The notes: generated by a model not told the origin, from the letters alone. 64,000 nt of DNA from an uncultured bacterium (GCA_947177425.1 CAMWUN010000010.1:19672-83671); one strand, 5' to 3'. Shown: positions 52,993-62,513, counted from the stretch's first letter. Numbers and translations are program-made.

Positions 52993-54225
52993 ATGGATGG
53001 TAAGGGGAGCAGAAGGACTTATTTAAAAGTATTTATGAATCTGGGAATCGTGCTGGCGCTTATTCTTTTGTTTATTTTTGTAGTGCCCAGAGTTGTTATT
53101 TATTTTATGCCTTTTGTCATAGGATGGATTATCGCACTGATTGCCAGCCCGATGGTACGTTTTTTTGAAAAAAAATTTAAGGTAAAAAGAAAGGCAGGAT
53201 CGGCTTTTGTCATTATTTCCGTTATTGCGCTGGTGATTCTGGCCGGATATTTCCTTGGAATGAAGCTGACGGAGGAAGTGATGGATTTCGTCGGCGAGGT
53301 GCCGGAAATGTGGGAAAGCACCCAGCAGGATTTTGCGGAAATCGGGCACAAACTGGAGAATTTCGGAAAGCATCTGCCAGAGGAAGTGCAGAGGACATTT
53401 CAGAATATTACAGAAAATATAGACCAGTATCTGGGAGAGCTGATGGGAACATTAGGCACGCCTACCATAGAGGCCCTCAGCCGTTTTGCCAAAAACCTGC
53501 CTTCCATTATTATAGGGATTATCATGAGTCTTTTGTCAGCGTACTTTTTTGTGGCGGATAAGGATTATGTGCCAAATCTTTTGTCGAAAGCGGTACCGGA
53601 ATCCATTATGGAACGCTGGGATATGGTAAAGAGAGGGCTGAAACGGGCAGTGGGGGGATATTTCAAGGCACAGCTTAAGATAGAACTGTGGATGTATGTC
53701 CTTCTGGCCGTTGGATTCTGGTTTTTACGGGTGAAGTATGCCTTTATTATTGCAGTGGGAGTGGCATTTCTTGATTTACTTCCCTTTTTCGGAACAGGCA
53801 CGGTGCTGCTTCCCTGGGCAGCCGTTAAGTTCTTAAGCGGCGATTATACCATGGTCATCGGCCTTTTGATTATCTGGGGAGTGGGGCAGCTTGCAAGACA
53901 GTTGATACAGCCCAAGATTGTAGGGGAATCGGTGGGGCTTTCACCTATCCCCACGTTATTTTTGCTGTTTATAGGTTTTAAGGCCGGGGGCGTTGTAGGA
54001 ATCATCATTGCGGTGCCCATAGGGATTATTGTGCTCAATATGTATGAGGAAGGGGTTTTTGACAATACCCTGAACAGCCTTAAGGTGCTTTACGCCAGCA
54101 TCAGCAATTTCAGGCATCTGGATGAAAAGGATATGGAATCGGTGCGCATTTACAGGCAGCAGGAACAGGCGCGCATCCGGGAAGGAAAGAACAAGAAGGG
54201 CGGCGGGACGCCGGATAAAATGTGA
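52993..54225 (+). CDS. ytvI: AI-2E family transporter, YtvI-like sporulation membrane protein
   Basis: A 410-residue polytopic protein with two N-terminal spans, a cytoplasmic/coil segment, and the conserved PF01594 core (DLLPFFGTGTVLLPWA, QLARQLIQPKIVGESVGLSPIPTLFLLFIG). It matches YtvI, a SpoIIIE-linked sporulation membrane protein of unknown job; other AI-2E family members are transporters. Its tail is basic (IREGKNKKGGG). It begins 12 bases after engB. Confidence 0.85.
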   Translation: MDGKGSRRTYLKVFMNLGIVLALILLFIFVVPRVVIYFMPFVIGWIIALIASPMVRFFEKKFKVKRKAGSAFVIISVIALVILAGYFLGMKLTEEVMDFVGEVPEMWESTQQDFAEIGHKLENFGKHLPEEVQRTFQNITENIDQYLGELMGTLGTPTIEALSRFAKNLPSIIIGIIMSLLSAYFFVADKDYVPNLLSKAVPESIMERWDMVKRGLKRAVGGYFKAQLKIELWMYVLLAVGFWFLRVKYAFIIAVGVAFLDLLPFFGTGTVLLPWAAVKFLSGDYTMVIGLLIIWGVGQLARQLIQPKIVGESVGLSPIPTLFLLFIGFKAGGVVGIIIAVPIGIIVLNMYEEGVFDNTLNSLKVLYASISNFRHLDEKDMESVRIYRQQEQARIREGKNKKGGGTPDKM

Positions 54226-54343
54226 GATACAGGCGATGGTTCCGCATGCCTGAACTATTACAAATACAGGGAAGCCCTGTGTGCCGGCGGCATTGCAGGC
54301 AGGTCAGGTTTGCCGCAACAGCGGCGGAGACGGAGTGAAGAAG

Positions 54344-55330
54344 ATGAAAGTTACAGTTTATAACTGCAGGGATTTTGATGAAAAGGAATTGTTTGTAAAA
54401 TATGGGAAAGAGATGGGAATAGAACTGGTACTATGTCCTGATGCGCCGGATAAAGATAATGCGGCCCTTGCCAGAGGCGGCGAATGTATTGACATCATTA
54501 CTTCCAAAATGCCGGAGGAGCTTTTGAAAGTATTTGCGGATTACGGCGTAAAATATATTACCACAAGAACCATAGGCTATGACCATATTGACATAAAAGC
54601 AGCCCATGCCCTGGGGATGACGGTGGCTAATGCCCCCTATGGGCCATGCGGCGTGGCGGACTATACGGTCATGATGATTCTTATGACTATCCGCAAAATG
54701 AAACGGATTCTGGAGCGTAGCAATATTCAGGATTATACCCTGAAAGGGATTCAGGGAAGGGAACTGAAAGATTTGACTGTAGGAGTCATTGGTACGGGAC
54801 GGATTGGCAGGACAGTTCTTAAGGATCTGTCCGGATTCGGATGCAGGCTTCTTGCCCATGATTTATATGAAAACGAAGAGGTAAAATCCATGGGAGTATC
54901 CTATGTGACGCTGGAAGAGATGTGGAAGCAGGCGGATGTGATTACCCTCCATGCGCCTTTGACCGATGACAATTACCACATGATTAACGGGGAGGCCATT
55001 GAAAAAATGAAGGACGGCGTCATGATTATCAATACTGCAAGGGGCGGACTGATTGACTCCCAGGCGCTGATTCGCGGCATTGAAAATGGAAAAATAGGGG
55101 GCGCTGGGCTGGATGTGGTAGAAAATGAGTTTGGATTGTATTATTATGACCACAAATCAGATATACTGGATAATAGGGAACTGTCTATCCTGCGGGGATT
55201 CCCCAATGTGACGGTAAGCCACCACATGGCCTTTTATACAGACGACTGTGTGGATACCGTTGTCAGGGATTCTCTGCTTGGCTGTAAATATTTTACAGAA
55301 GGGGCGGAAAATCCCTGGGAGGTAAAATAA
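54344..55330 (+). CDS. D-2-hydroxyacid dehydrogenase (D-lactate dehydrogenase-like)
   Basis: The 328-residue enzyme has D-LDH features: TRTIGYDHIDIKAAHALGM, APYGPCGVADYTV, the NAD fold GVIGTGRIGRTV, NTARGGLIDSQALI with the substrate Arg upstream, Glu in VENEFG and the catalytic His in SHHMAFYTD. It reduces pyruvate or another 2-ketoacid to the D-hydroxy acid with NADH. The ATG at 54344 opens MKVTVYNCRDFDEKE; an earlier reading overlaps a hairpin-rich spacer. Confidence 0.93.
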   Translation: MKVTVYNCRDFDEKELFVKYGKEMGIELVLCPDAPDKDNAALARGGECIDIITSKMPEELLKVFADYGVKYITTRTIGYDHIDIKAAHALGMTVANAPYGPCGVADYTVMMILMTIRKMKRILERSNIQDYTLKGIQGRELKDLTVGVIGTGRIGRTVLKDLSGFGCRLLAHDLYENEEVKSMGVSYVTLEEMWKQADVITLHAPLTDDNYHMINGEAIEKMKDGVMIINTARGGLIDSQALIRGIENGKIGGAGLDVVENEFGLYYYDHKSDILDNRELSILRGFPNVTVSHHMAFYTDDCVDTVVRDSLLGCKYFTEGAENPWEVK

Positions 55331-55331
55331 A

Positions 55332-56099
55332 TTGCGGAATTTTAAGATGATATTGCAGTATGAGGGAACCAGATATCAGGGATGGCAGAAACAGGCAAGT
55401 ACGGATAATACCATTCAGGGAAAACTGGAAACCCTGCTTTTTAAGATGACTGGGAAAAAAACAGAGGTGCAGGGGTCCGGCAGGACGGACGCCGGGGTTC
55501 ATGCTCTTGGACAGGTGGCGAATTTCCACAGTGATACGAAAATGAGTCCCTCTGAAATCATGGAATATATGAATTTTTACCTGCCTGATGACATTGCTGT
55601 CATTTCTCTTATGGAGGCGCCGGAGCGGTTCCACAGCCGTTTAAATGCCAAAGGCAAGACCTATTGCTACCGGGTTTTAAATACAGCCGTTCCCCATATT
55701 TTTGACAGAAGATATGTCCACATGGCAGAGGCGGAACTGGACACTGACCGGATGAGGAAGGCGGCGGAGTATCTGTTGGGAACCCATGATTTTAAAGCCT
55801 TTACTTCCAATAAGAGAAGTAAGAAATCCACCGTAAGAACCATGGAGGATATCCGCATAGAAAGGGCAGTCAGCGCATCCATGGGGATGCAGGGAGCGGA
55901 GGATGAAATCCGGTTTTTTTACAGTGGGAACGGATTTCTGTACCACATGGCAAGAATCATTACAGGAACATTGCTGGAGGTGGGGACACATGAGAGGAAA
56001 CCTGAGGAAGTTGCAGAAATCTTAAGATCCGGGCTTCGTGAAAATGCCGGAGAGCTTGTGCCTGCAAAAGGACTTACTTTGATGGAGGTTCGTTATTAG
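55332..56099 (+). CDS. truA: tRNA pseudouridine synthase A
   Basis: The 255-residue enzyme has the TruA catalytic Asp in GSGRTDAGVHALGQ, plus the substrate-loop region YHMARIITGTLLEVG. It makes pseudouridine at positions 38-40 of tRNA anticodon arms. The start is TTG at 55332: GGGAGG lies nine bases upstream and the translation MRNFKMILQYEGTRYQGWQ fits the family's N-terminus. It follows the dehydrogenase by one base and its stop overlaps the VanZ gene start. Confidence 0.96.
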   Translation: MRNFKMILQYEGTRYQGWQKQASTDNTIQGKLETLLFKMTGKKTEVQGSGRTDAGVHALGQVANFHSDTKMSPSEIMEYMNFYLPDDIAVISLMEAPERFHSRLNAKGKTYCYRVLNTAVPHIFDRRYVHMAEAELDTDRMRKAAEYLLGTHDFKAFTSNKRSKKSTVRTMEDIRIERAVSASMGMQGAEDEIRFFYSGNGFLYHMARIITGTLLEVGTHERKPEEVAEILRSGLRENAGELVPAKGLTLMEVRY

Positions 56100-56593
56100 T
56101 GAAGGACAGACTATTTCAGAAGAAATATGTCAGGCTCATCTTTTTTATATATTTGCTTGTGGTAATCAAGGTCATCATATTTAAGTATCCTCTGGAGCAG
56201 TTAAGGGAAATTGCTGCTACCTGGGAAAAGGACGTGGTTTTGGAGGGCCTTGACACAGCCAACTTTACATTGTTCAAAACAATACGTATGTATATAGATT
56301 ATTCCTATAAGCTTAACAGTTTTGAAAATCTGGTGGGAAATGTGGTGGTGTTTATTCCCTTTGGTTTTCTGCTGCCCTATGTGATAAAGCATGGCAGGAA
56401 TTTTTTCGTGATGCTCATCCATGCTTTTCTGTTTGTGGTGGGGATAGAAGTTTTCCAGCTTTTCAGTGCATTCGGTGCATTTGATGTGGACGACATACTG
56501 CTTAATTGTTTCGGCGCAGTGCTGGGCTATCTGATTTATCTTAGATATGAAAGCCTGAAAAGGCGGCATAATAATAAAAAAAGGAGAGAATGA
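56099..56593 (+). CDS. VanZ-like family membrane protein
   Basis: The 164-residue protein has four to five membrane spans and the VanZ pattern NLVGNVVVFIPFGFLLP, HAFLFVVGIEVFQLF and FDVDDILLNCFGAVLGYLIY. VanZ confers low teicoplanin resistance in enterococci, but most VanZ-like proteins are of unknown function. The GTG start overlaps the truA stop by one base, with GGAGG eleven bases upstream. A DUF308 gene follows within two bases, so both are likely in one operon. Confidence 0.9.
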   Translation: MKDRLFQKKYVRLIFFIYLLVVIKVIIFKYPLEQLREIAATWEKDVVLEGLDTANFTLFKTIRMYIDYSYKLNSFENLVGNVVVFIPFGFLLPYVIKHGRNFFVMLIHAFLFVVGIEVFQLFSAFGAFDVDDILLNCFGAVLGYLIYLRYESLKRRHNNKKRRE

Positions 56594-56594
56594 T

Positions 56595-57185
56595 ATGGTG
56601 GATTTTTTTAAGGAATTAAAAGTAAATTATGCGGTGTCGGCTGTTTTGTGCGTACTGCTGGGGCTGGTGCTTATGATCTGGCCGGGAACCACCACCCAGA
56701 TTGTGTGTATGATGCTGGGGATTGTGCTGCTCGCCTATGGGGTAATCCAGATAGCGGTTTACCTGTTCAGTCAGGTGCGCACGATTATTTCCCAGGGGAT
56801 GCTGCTTTTAGGGATTGTCTTTGCAGTAATCGGCGTATGGATACTGCTGCGGCCGGAAATGATTATCATGGCTGTTCCGGTTATTGTGGGGGTGCTGATT
56901 GTGATACATGGATTACACAACTTGGTGCAGGCAATTGCCCTTCAGAAAGACAACTATGAAAAATGGTGGCTGGCCCTTTTGTTTGGCCTTTTGACTGTGG
57001 CCTTTGGCGGTGTGCTCATCTTCAATCCCTTTGAGGCGGTGGAGATGGTAGTGAGAATGATTGGCATCTTCCTGATTTACGACGGACTGTCGGATATCTG
57101 GATTTTGTCCAGAGTGTCTAAGGTAAAGAGAAAGAAAGAGAAGATTATAGACGCTAAATTCGTGGATATAGAAGACCAGGAATAG
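56595..57185 (+). CDS. DUF308/HdeD-like membrane protein
   Basis: A 196-residue protein with six predicted membrane spans arranged as three internal repeats, such as YAVSAVLCVLLGLVLMIWPG and LLFGLLTVAFGGVLIFNPFE, typical of DUF308 (HdeD family). HdeD helps acid resistance in E. coli; no such role is shown here. A charged tail (KVKRKKEKIIDAKFVDIEDQE) faces the cytoplasm. It starts two bases after the VanZ-like gene. Confidence 0.85.
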   Translation: MVDFFKELKVNYAVSAVLCVLLGLVLMIWPGTTTQIVCMMLGIVLLAYGVIQIAVYLFSQVRTIISQGMLLLGIVFAVIGVWILLRPEMIIMAVPVIVGVLIVIHGLHNLVQAIALQKDNYEKWWLALLFGLLTVAFGGVLIFNPFEAVEMVVRMIGIFLIYDGLSDIWILSRVSKVKRKKEKIIDAKFVDIEDQE

Positions 57186-57186
57186 G

Positions 57187-57214
57187 AGCCGGCAATTTTT
57201 CGGAATTGCCGGTT
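57187..57214 (+). terminator. Hairpin after the DUF308 gene
   Basis: AGCCGGCAATT (57187-57197) pairs with AATTGCCGGTT (57204-57214) with one wobble around TTTCGG. No T-run follows, so the terminator role is not certain. Confidence 0.5.
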
Positions 57215-57223
57215 CAGGGGGCG

Positions 57224-57252
57224 TTGACTTTGGGGCATTCCTATTTTATAAT
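57224..57252 (+). promoter_or_regulatory. Promoter of the small gene before the chemoreceptor
   Basis: TTGACT (57224-57229), 17 bp, TATAAT (57247-57252). The start codon lies about 65 bases after the likely initiation site. Confidence 0.7.
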
Positions 57253-57323
57253 AAGTTTAATGACGGAAAATAAGCAGGAAAGCTGCGGCATCAGGGCCGG
57301 TGCCGGGGCGGAAAGGAGGAGTT

Positions 57324-57719
57324 ATGCAGATTGGTGCGCTGAGCTTCAGACCTTATATTTATAATACAAATATAATGACACGCAACAGTATGTCAAAGAT
57401 ATCTGCCATTGGAGATGACTTGACATCGGGCAAGACGGATTTTCATTCTCTGTCGGACGAAGAGAAAAACGAAAATCCTCTGGGGAAGGGACAGACAGTT
57501 GGTTTTTCGGATGTACTGGATAAGCAGATGCATATGGGAAGAATGAATGCATTAAGGGTTATGAAGCCTGATACGAAGATGCCGGAGAATGATAAGGTGC
57601 AGGCGGATGATTCTGAACCCGCAGGTGGTGTGGATGAAATGATACATATGCAGTCTGAACGGAATATTTTTCAGATGCAGCGTGCGGCCGAGGCATATCA
57701 GATGAATATGATTGCATAA
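57324..57719 (+). CDS. Unknown small protein next to a chemoreceptor
   Basis: This 131-residue protein is not recognised. It starts MQIGALSFRPYIYNTNIMTRN, has a polar low-complexity middle and ends with a methionine-rich amphipathic helix (MIHMQSERNIFQMQRAAEAYQMNMIA). That C-terminal helix resembles ends of flagellar rod or hook-basal proteins (FliE/FlgC-type), and the next gene is a chemoreceptor, so a motility role is a guess. AAGGAGG before 57324 sets the start. Confidence 0.6.
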   Translation: MQIGALSFRPYIYNTNIMTRNSMSKISAIGDDLTSGKTDFHSLSDEEKNENPLGKGQTVGFSDVLDKQMHMGRMNALRVMKPDTKMPENDKVQADDSEPAGGVDEMIHMQSERNIFQMQRAAEAYQMNMIA

Positions 57720-57817
57720 GGGAGAAAGAGCTGCCTAAACTGTTTGGTTTGGCGGCTTTTTTGCCTGTATGGTTCTTTATATCTTAATATAATAAACATT
57801 TTACTGGAGGGTGGAGT

Positions 57818-59506
57818 ATGAAATTACGTGGAAGACTGTTGGTGATGGCGCTGCTGCCAGTTATCGGTCTGGGAATTCTTACCTTTGTGGGGGTTTCCGT
57901 TCAGACAAAGAAGGGAATTGAAGAACAGACTTACCGGGGAATGAAGGCAACTACGCTGGCGGTCAGGGAGATATTTGAGTCGGGCGCGTCAGGGGAGTAT
58001 CATTTAGACGAGAGTGGGCAGTTGTGGAAAGGCGACGGGATGAATATTTCCGCATCCCAGGCGATTATTGAGTCCATCAAGGCGGATACAGGCTTTGACA
58101 TCGGGATATTTTACGGGGATGAGACGATTCTGACTACAATTGCGGACGGAAAGGGAGCGAAGGCGCCAGAGAAAGCTAAGACGCTGGTTTTGGGCAGCGG
58201 GCAGGAGTATGGGGATGATGACACTTCTTTTTCGGGAAAACGGTACATCTCTTATTATGCGCCGATTTTCCAGACCGGCACCAGGACCCCGGTGGGCATG
58301 GTTTTCCTTGGCGAGGAATATGCCGATGTGGCGCTGGTGATAAGAAGTTCCCTGCAGAGTATGCTTATTATCATGATTCTGGTGCTGGTGCTGGTAAGCC
58401 TTACATCCATGCTCAGCGCAAACAGGATTGCAGGGGCTATTAAAGGAGCCATTGCGTATGTTACCCAGATGAGCCAGGGGAAGCTTGGGATTCAGGCTTC
58501 CGGCAGGCTGTTAAGCCGGGGGGATGAAATCGGGGATATGTGCCGGGGCGTAAAGAGCCTGGATGACAATCTTTCTGCGGTAGTGGCCGAGATACAGGCA
58601 CAGACAGATGTGCTGGGGGAAGTTTCAACAGCCTGCGACCAGGATGCCCATAAGGCGCTGGACTCCGCGGAGCAGGTGAATGCCGCATCAGAGGAAGTGG
58701 CGGCAGCCACTACAAGTCAGGCGCAAGGGGCGCTGGAAGCGGAAAACAGTGTCAATTTTATGGGACAGACCATAGAGGAAGCTGATGGCCAGGTCCAGGG
58801 ACTGTCCGACACTGCCAGGGAAGTGGCAGGTGCGGCGGAGAGTGCAAGAAAGACGCTGACGGAACTGAACCAGAGCATGAAGCAGGTGAAAAAAGCGGTG
58901 GACGATGTGCACCATCAGACCAACGAGACGCATCTTTCAGTAGAAAAAATCAGCGAAATGACAAAGATGATTACCTCCATTGCATCCCAGACAAACATGC
59001 TGTCCTTAAACGCCAGTATCGAGGCGGCCCGGGCAGGGGAAATGGGGAAAGGCTTTGCGGTGGTGGCAGAGGAAATCAGAAAACTGGCAGAGCAGAGCAA
59101 TACCTCGGCGGTAGAAATTCAGGAGGTTTTAGGACAACTTAAAAATAATTCGGATATATCTGTGAGAACCATGGAACAGGTACAGGAAATAATACAGGTA
59201 CAGGCTGACAAGCTGATTCAGACGAACCATGCCTTTGAGACGGTGGGGAATGGAATTGAACAGTCTGTCCAGGGAATCGGGAAGATTATGGAGGAGATGA
59301 ACTCCTTAAATGGGGCAAGAAGCCATACCGTGTCCGAAGTACAGAATATGGCGTCTCTTGCCCAGCAGAATGCCGCCAGTATTGAAGAGACAGCAGCATC
59401 TATTGATGAGGTAGTCCACCTTATTTCCGCTATGGCTGGAAGAATGGACAGTCTGCGGCAGGCGTCTGATACATTGAAGGAGAAAGCGTCGGTGTTCCAG
59501 CTTTAA
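57818..59506 (+). CDS. Methyl-accepting chemotaxis protein with single Cache sensor
   Basis: The 562-residue receptor has TM1 (about 7-28), a ~150-residue sCache-like extracellular domain ([39 protein letters not shown]), TM2 (about 183-202), a HAMP-like linker and a signalling domain with tip [25 protein letters not shown]. sCache domains often sense small organic acids. It differs strongly from the other three receptors in the window. It begins about 100 bases after the small unknown gene and meets an exosortase gene head-on. Confidence 0.92.
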   Translation: MKLRGRLLVMALLPVIGLGILTFVGVSVQTKKGIEEQTYRGMKATTLAVREIFESGASGEYHLDESGQLWKGDGMNISASQAIIESIKADTGFDIGIFYGDETILTTIADGKGAKAPEKAKTLVLGSGQEYGDDDTSFSGKRYISYYAPIFQTGTRTPVGMVFLGEEYADVALVIRSSLQSMLIIMILVLVLVSLTSMLSANRIAGAIKGAIAYVTQMSQGKLGIQASGRLLSRGDEIGDMCRGVKSLDDNLSAVVAEIQAQTDVLGEVSTACDQDAHKALDSAEQVNAASEEVAAATTSQAQGALEAENSVNFMGQTIEEADGQVQGLSDTAREVAGAAESARKTLTELNQSMKQVKKAVDDVHHQTNETHLSVEKISEMTKMITSIASQTNMLSLNASIEAARAGEMGKGFAVVAEEIRKLAEQSNTSAVEIQEVLGQLKNNSDISVRTMEQVQEIIQVQADKLIQTNHAFETVGNGIEQSVQGIGKIMEEMNSLNGARSHTVSEVQNMASLAQQNAASIEETAASIDEVVHLISAMAGRMDSLRQASDTLKEKASVFQL

Positions 59507-59522
59507 CAGGGCGGTGGAGATT

Positions 59523-60317
59523 TTAGGAGAGTTCTCCGCGGCGTGCCCTGGAAATCAGGAAGGACAGAAAGAAAAGGAACAGGCATGCGCCTGACACAAG
59601 AACAGCGTAATCCGCAAATCTCTGAAAGTCTTTCTGCCATGCCCTGTTCAGGAAAGGAATTCCAAGAACAATGGAAAAATACCAGAACAGAGGCGGAAAG
59701 CATCTGGCTAAGAGGGGCAGATAGGGGTTGCCGGGGGCAGAATCTGTATGAGTTTTTTTTCCGGTAAAAAAGTCTGCAAGGCGATAGAGCACCAACAGGG
59801 ATGAAAAATATGTGACGGTTCCTATCAGAGTGTGGAGGTTATTGGGCGTCAGCCAACCTTCATAAGAAAGTCCCAGTTTTTCCAGCGTGTCGGGAAGGTA
59901 AATGGACAGTACAATGCGGAACCCGTTGACAAGGATGGTGAAAAGGTAGGCGGATACAATGCTTAAAGCGGTCCAGCGGATGCCCTTAACCATATGCCCT
60001 GTGCCGTCTGCCCTGCCTGCACGGTGCACGAAAGAAAAAATCAGGGTAGCAATGGCGATCAGCATGAACTGAACGCCACTGCATGAGGAGGCAATGATGA
60101 AACGGATGTCGTGATTAACGAATCCGGTATGAGGCATATATTCAAAGGAGATACCACTTAGGATACTGACCCACCGGGAGGTAGGGGTCAGTATCCATTT
60201 TAATTGGTCGGCGTCCGCCTGGCTGTAAAAATATTTCAGTCCAAGTACAAGGGCAGCGCCTGTGAGATAAAATATCCAGTTTTCTTTCATGAATGATTTC
60301 GTCCTTTGCAGTACCAT
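59523..60317 (-). CDS. Exosortase-family membrane transpeptidase
   Basis: The 264-residue protein has about seven to eight membrane spans and the exosortase triad: Cys79 in ASSCSGVQFMLIA, Arg134 in NGFRIVLS and His162 in LHTLIGTVTYF. Exosortases cleave and anchor or release C-terminally tagged proteins, analogous to sortases, but in the membrane. It lies 15 bases after the VIT/vWA protein gene on the same strand, whose C-terminus has a short motif, a membrane helix and a basic end. Such dedicated pairs are known. The exact exosortase subtype (for example K or N) cannot be fixed by eye. RBS AAAGGA precedes the ATG. Confidence 0.85.
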   Translation of the reverse strand: MVLQRTKSFMKENWIFYLTGAALVLGLKYFYSQADADQLKWILTPTSRWVSILSGISFEYMPHTGFVNHDIRFIIASSCSGVQFMLIAIATLIFSFVHRAGRADGTGHMVKGIRWTALSIVSAYLFTILVNGFRIVLSIYLPDTLEKLGLSYEGWLTPNNLHTLIGTVTYFSSLLVLYRLADFFTGKKTHTDSAPGNPYLPLLARCFPPLFWYFSIVLGIPFLNRAWQKDFQRFADYAVLVSGACLFLFFLSFLISRARRGELS

Positions 60318-60332
60318 CCTGTATCCTTTCTT

Positions 60333-62384
60333 TTAAACCTGAAATGAAATTTTTCTTTTTCTTTTCCAATAACTTAATATATTGATAAAGAGTATAAGTA
60401 ATATAGTGCCCGGAATCAGGAAGTCTCCCGGCTCAGAACCTATCCGGTAGCCTACAGCCAGATCAGAAACCTTAAGGGGCAGAGGCAGAGGCTGGTCCAC
60501 GTCAGCGCTTTTGCCCAAAGGGTTCTGGATGGTGTCCACTACCGCGATAAAAGAAGTGTAGGGGGTCATCATACTGTAAGCTAAGCCAATCTGGGTAACT
60601 TCCTCTTTGATATCGGGATCGTGTTCATTCAGGCCGTAGTCTGTAAGCCGTTCCACCTTCTTGCGTGCCCACAGGTAGCGGATAGCCTCGTTATCTTCAA
60701 GGGGGGCAATCTGGGAAACTGGTATTTTCTGCTGATATCCCTGTTTTCCGTTTTTGCCTGTTATTTCTATGGTTCCGGTCAGTTCTCCACGCCATTTTCC
60801 GTAGATGACCATGGGCCTTTGGGCGAAGAGCGTAGGAAGACTTGTGGGTTCCACATCATAAACGTCAAACCCGTCATAGGCCACCTGGATATCGGTGAGC
60901 ACAGGGGATTCGATGTAGGTGCGGAAACGTTCGGCAGTGTCAGCAGCCTCGTCTGCATCAGTGACTACAAAGGACTCACCCTGTCCGGTTTTGGCAATGC
61001 CCTCAATTAAGTAGCGGTTTACGGATGTACCGATGCCGAAGGGGAAAAAGCTGGTGGTGGCCAGATTTTCGTTTATCATTTCAAAGATTTCCTTTTCGCC
61101 GGAAATGTAGCCGTCAGTGATGATGACAATGCTGCGGGCTGTATCTGTATCCATGGGGAGGGCCAGTGCGCCTTTAAGGGCCTGTGCCAGTTCCGTCCCT
61201 CCGCCTCCCTTCTGTTCGTCAATCAGTTTTGTGGCGGCGTTTACATTTTCAGTGGTTGCGGCCAAAGATTCGGGGGACATCAACAGGGTATCGTCCGAAA
61301 AGAGTATCAGATTAAAACGGTCGGTTTCCCTTAAGTTGGTTACAAGATTCTTAATCAGATCCTTGGCGGTTTCCAGCGGATATCCACTCATGGATCCTGA
61401 TATATCCAGTGCAAAAATATATTCCCGCGGAGGAATGTCGTCGACTTCACACCGTTCCGGGGGCTGTACCATAAGCAGGAAATAGTTTTCATCTTCCCCT
61501 CTGCTTACCATAAGGCCGCAGTTTACGTCCTGCCCGTTCAGTTTATATTCCAGAATAAAATCCCGGTTTCCGGCAAAGTCGTTTGCGTTGGCAAGATTTA
61601 CATGGGCGGTGGAGTCATTGTCTTTGGTCACTTTAATCTGGTGGGACTTGCAGGAAAGGCCCGCAATGGGAACGCCTGTGGATAAATTGACAGTTATGTC
61701 ATATTTTCCGGCAGGTGTGCTGCCACCCGGCAAATAAGGGCTTGCCACCCATTCCTCGACGCCGGCTTCTTCTTCCCCTTCTTTGGCGGGCTCTTTTTCA
61801 TCCGGTGTGCTGGGATAGCGGGGGCCTACAACGGTGGGAAAAACAAACTGATAAGTGCCGTCCACAGGTTCAATCAACTCCGTATAGTGAAGTTCAATGC
61901 GGACATTTGCCCCGGGCATGATATTGGCTACGTCCATATGAAAAACATTGGGCCGCTCCTGTTCCAGAAGGGAAGCGCTTTTTCCTTCGCTTTTGGCTTC
62001 CTCGAACTCCTCTTTGGCCTCTTCTTTTTCTTTGATTTTGGCTGTAACGATATTATCACCTATAATCATTTTCATTCCATGGATGGTGACGTTGGTGGAG
62101 GCGGGGAAAACGTAGCTTGCGTTTATGGGTGTCTTTCCTTCATTGGCGTAGGTCTGGACCACATATGTCTCAGCGATGACTCCGTCTATGTTTGTCGTCA
62201 CTTTTGTTTCCTTCAGGGGAAAACGCTCTAAGACCGCATTTTCACTCTGGATGACAAAGTAGGGGGCAAGAGGCTTATCCTGGGATGAACTGTCTTCCGT
62301 CTGTGCATGGACAGGGGAAGGGAAGGTGAGGAAAGCCAGCGATGCAAAAATGGCACAGAGCCAGATTTTTCTTTTTTTTCTCAT
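60333..62384 (-). CDS. VIT and vWA domain surface protein, likely exosortase substrate
   Basis: The 683-residue protein has a signal peptide (residues 1-27, ending PVHA), a VIT domain (about 40-190), a proline/glutamate spacer, a vWA domain with MIDAS DISGS (327-331) and TDG (423-425), and a C-terminal region with GSEPGDF, a membrane helix (about 657-673) and the basic end YWKRKRK. VIT-vWA proteins bind metal ions and other proteins at the cell surface. The tripartite tail resembles exosortase sorting tags, and an exosortase gene follows. The ATG at 62384 follows GAGGTG; an earlier frame start overlaps promoter repeats. Confidence 0.88.
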   Translation of the reverse strand: MRKKRKIWLCAIFASLAFLTFPSPVHAQTEDSSSQDKPLAPYFVIQSENAVLERFPLKETKVTTNIDGVIAETYVVQTYANEGKTPINASYVFPASTNVTIHGMKMIIGDNIVTAKIKEKEEAKEEFEEAKSEGKSASLLEQERPNVFHMDVANIMPGANVRIELHYTELIEPVDGTYQFVFPTVVGPRYPSTPDEKEPAKEGEEEAGVEEWVASPYLPGGSTPAGKYDITVNLSTGVPIAGLSCKSHQIKVTKDNDSTAHVNLANANDFAGNRDFILEYKLNGQDVNCGLMVSRGEDENYFLLMVQPPERCEVDDIPPREYIFALDISGSMSGYPLETAKDLIKNLVTNLRETDRFNLILFSDDTLLMSPESLAATTENVNAATKLIDEQKGGGGTELAQALKGALALPMDTDTARSIVIITDGYISGEKEIFEMINENLATTSFFPFGIGTSVNRYLIEGIAKTGQGESFVVTDADEAADTAERFRTYIESPVLTDIQVAYDGFDVYDVEPTSLPTLFAQRPMVIYGKWRGELTGTIEITGKNGKQGYQQKIPVSQIAPLEDNEAIRYLWARKKVERLTDYGLNEHDPDIKEEVTQIGLAYSMMTPYTSFIAVVDTIQNPLGKSADVDQPLPLPLKVSDLAVGYRIGSEPGDFLIPGTILLILFINILSYWKRKRKISFQV

Positions 62385-62469
62385 AATGTACACCTCATTT
62401 ACTCCCACGGGCATTGCGCCGGGGTGGAAACAGATTAAAAACTCTATATATTTAAAGTACATGAGAGAG

Positions 62470-62513
62470 GCATCAAATTAGCATCAAAGTTGTATCATTT
62501 TTGCATCATTTGT
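62470..62513 (-). promoter_or_regulatory. Four 11-bp direct repeats upstream of the VIT/vWA gene (OmpR-family-type site)
   Basis: On the plus strand the units are GCATCAAATTA, GCATCAAAGTT, GTATCATTTTT and GCATCATTTGT, exactly 11 bp apart (62470, 62481, 62492, 62503). On the minus strand this gives repeats ending in TTGATGC, with the last one at a possible -35 position. Tandem boxes with 11-bp period are typical of PhoP/OmpR-type response regulators. Confidence 0.55.

Noticed and set aside
60621..62231. Several plus-strand frames opposite the VIT/vWA gene
   Set aside because: They are complements of a well-supported coding region and show no domain features.
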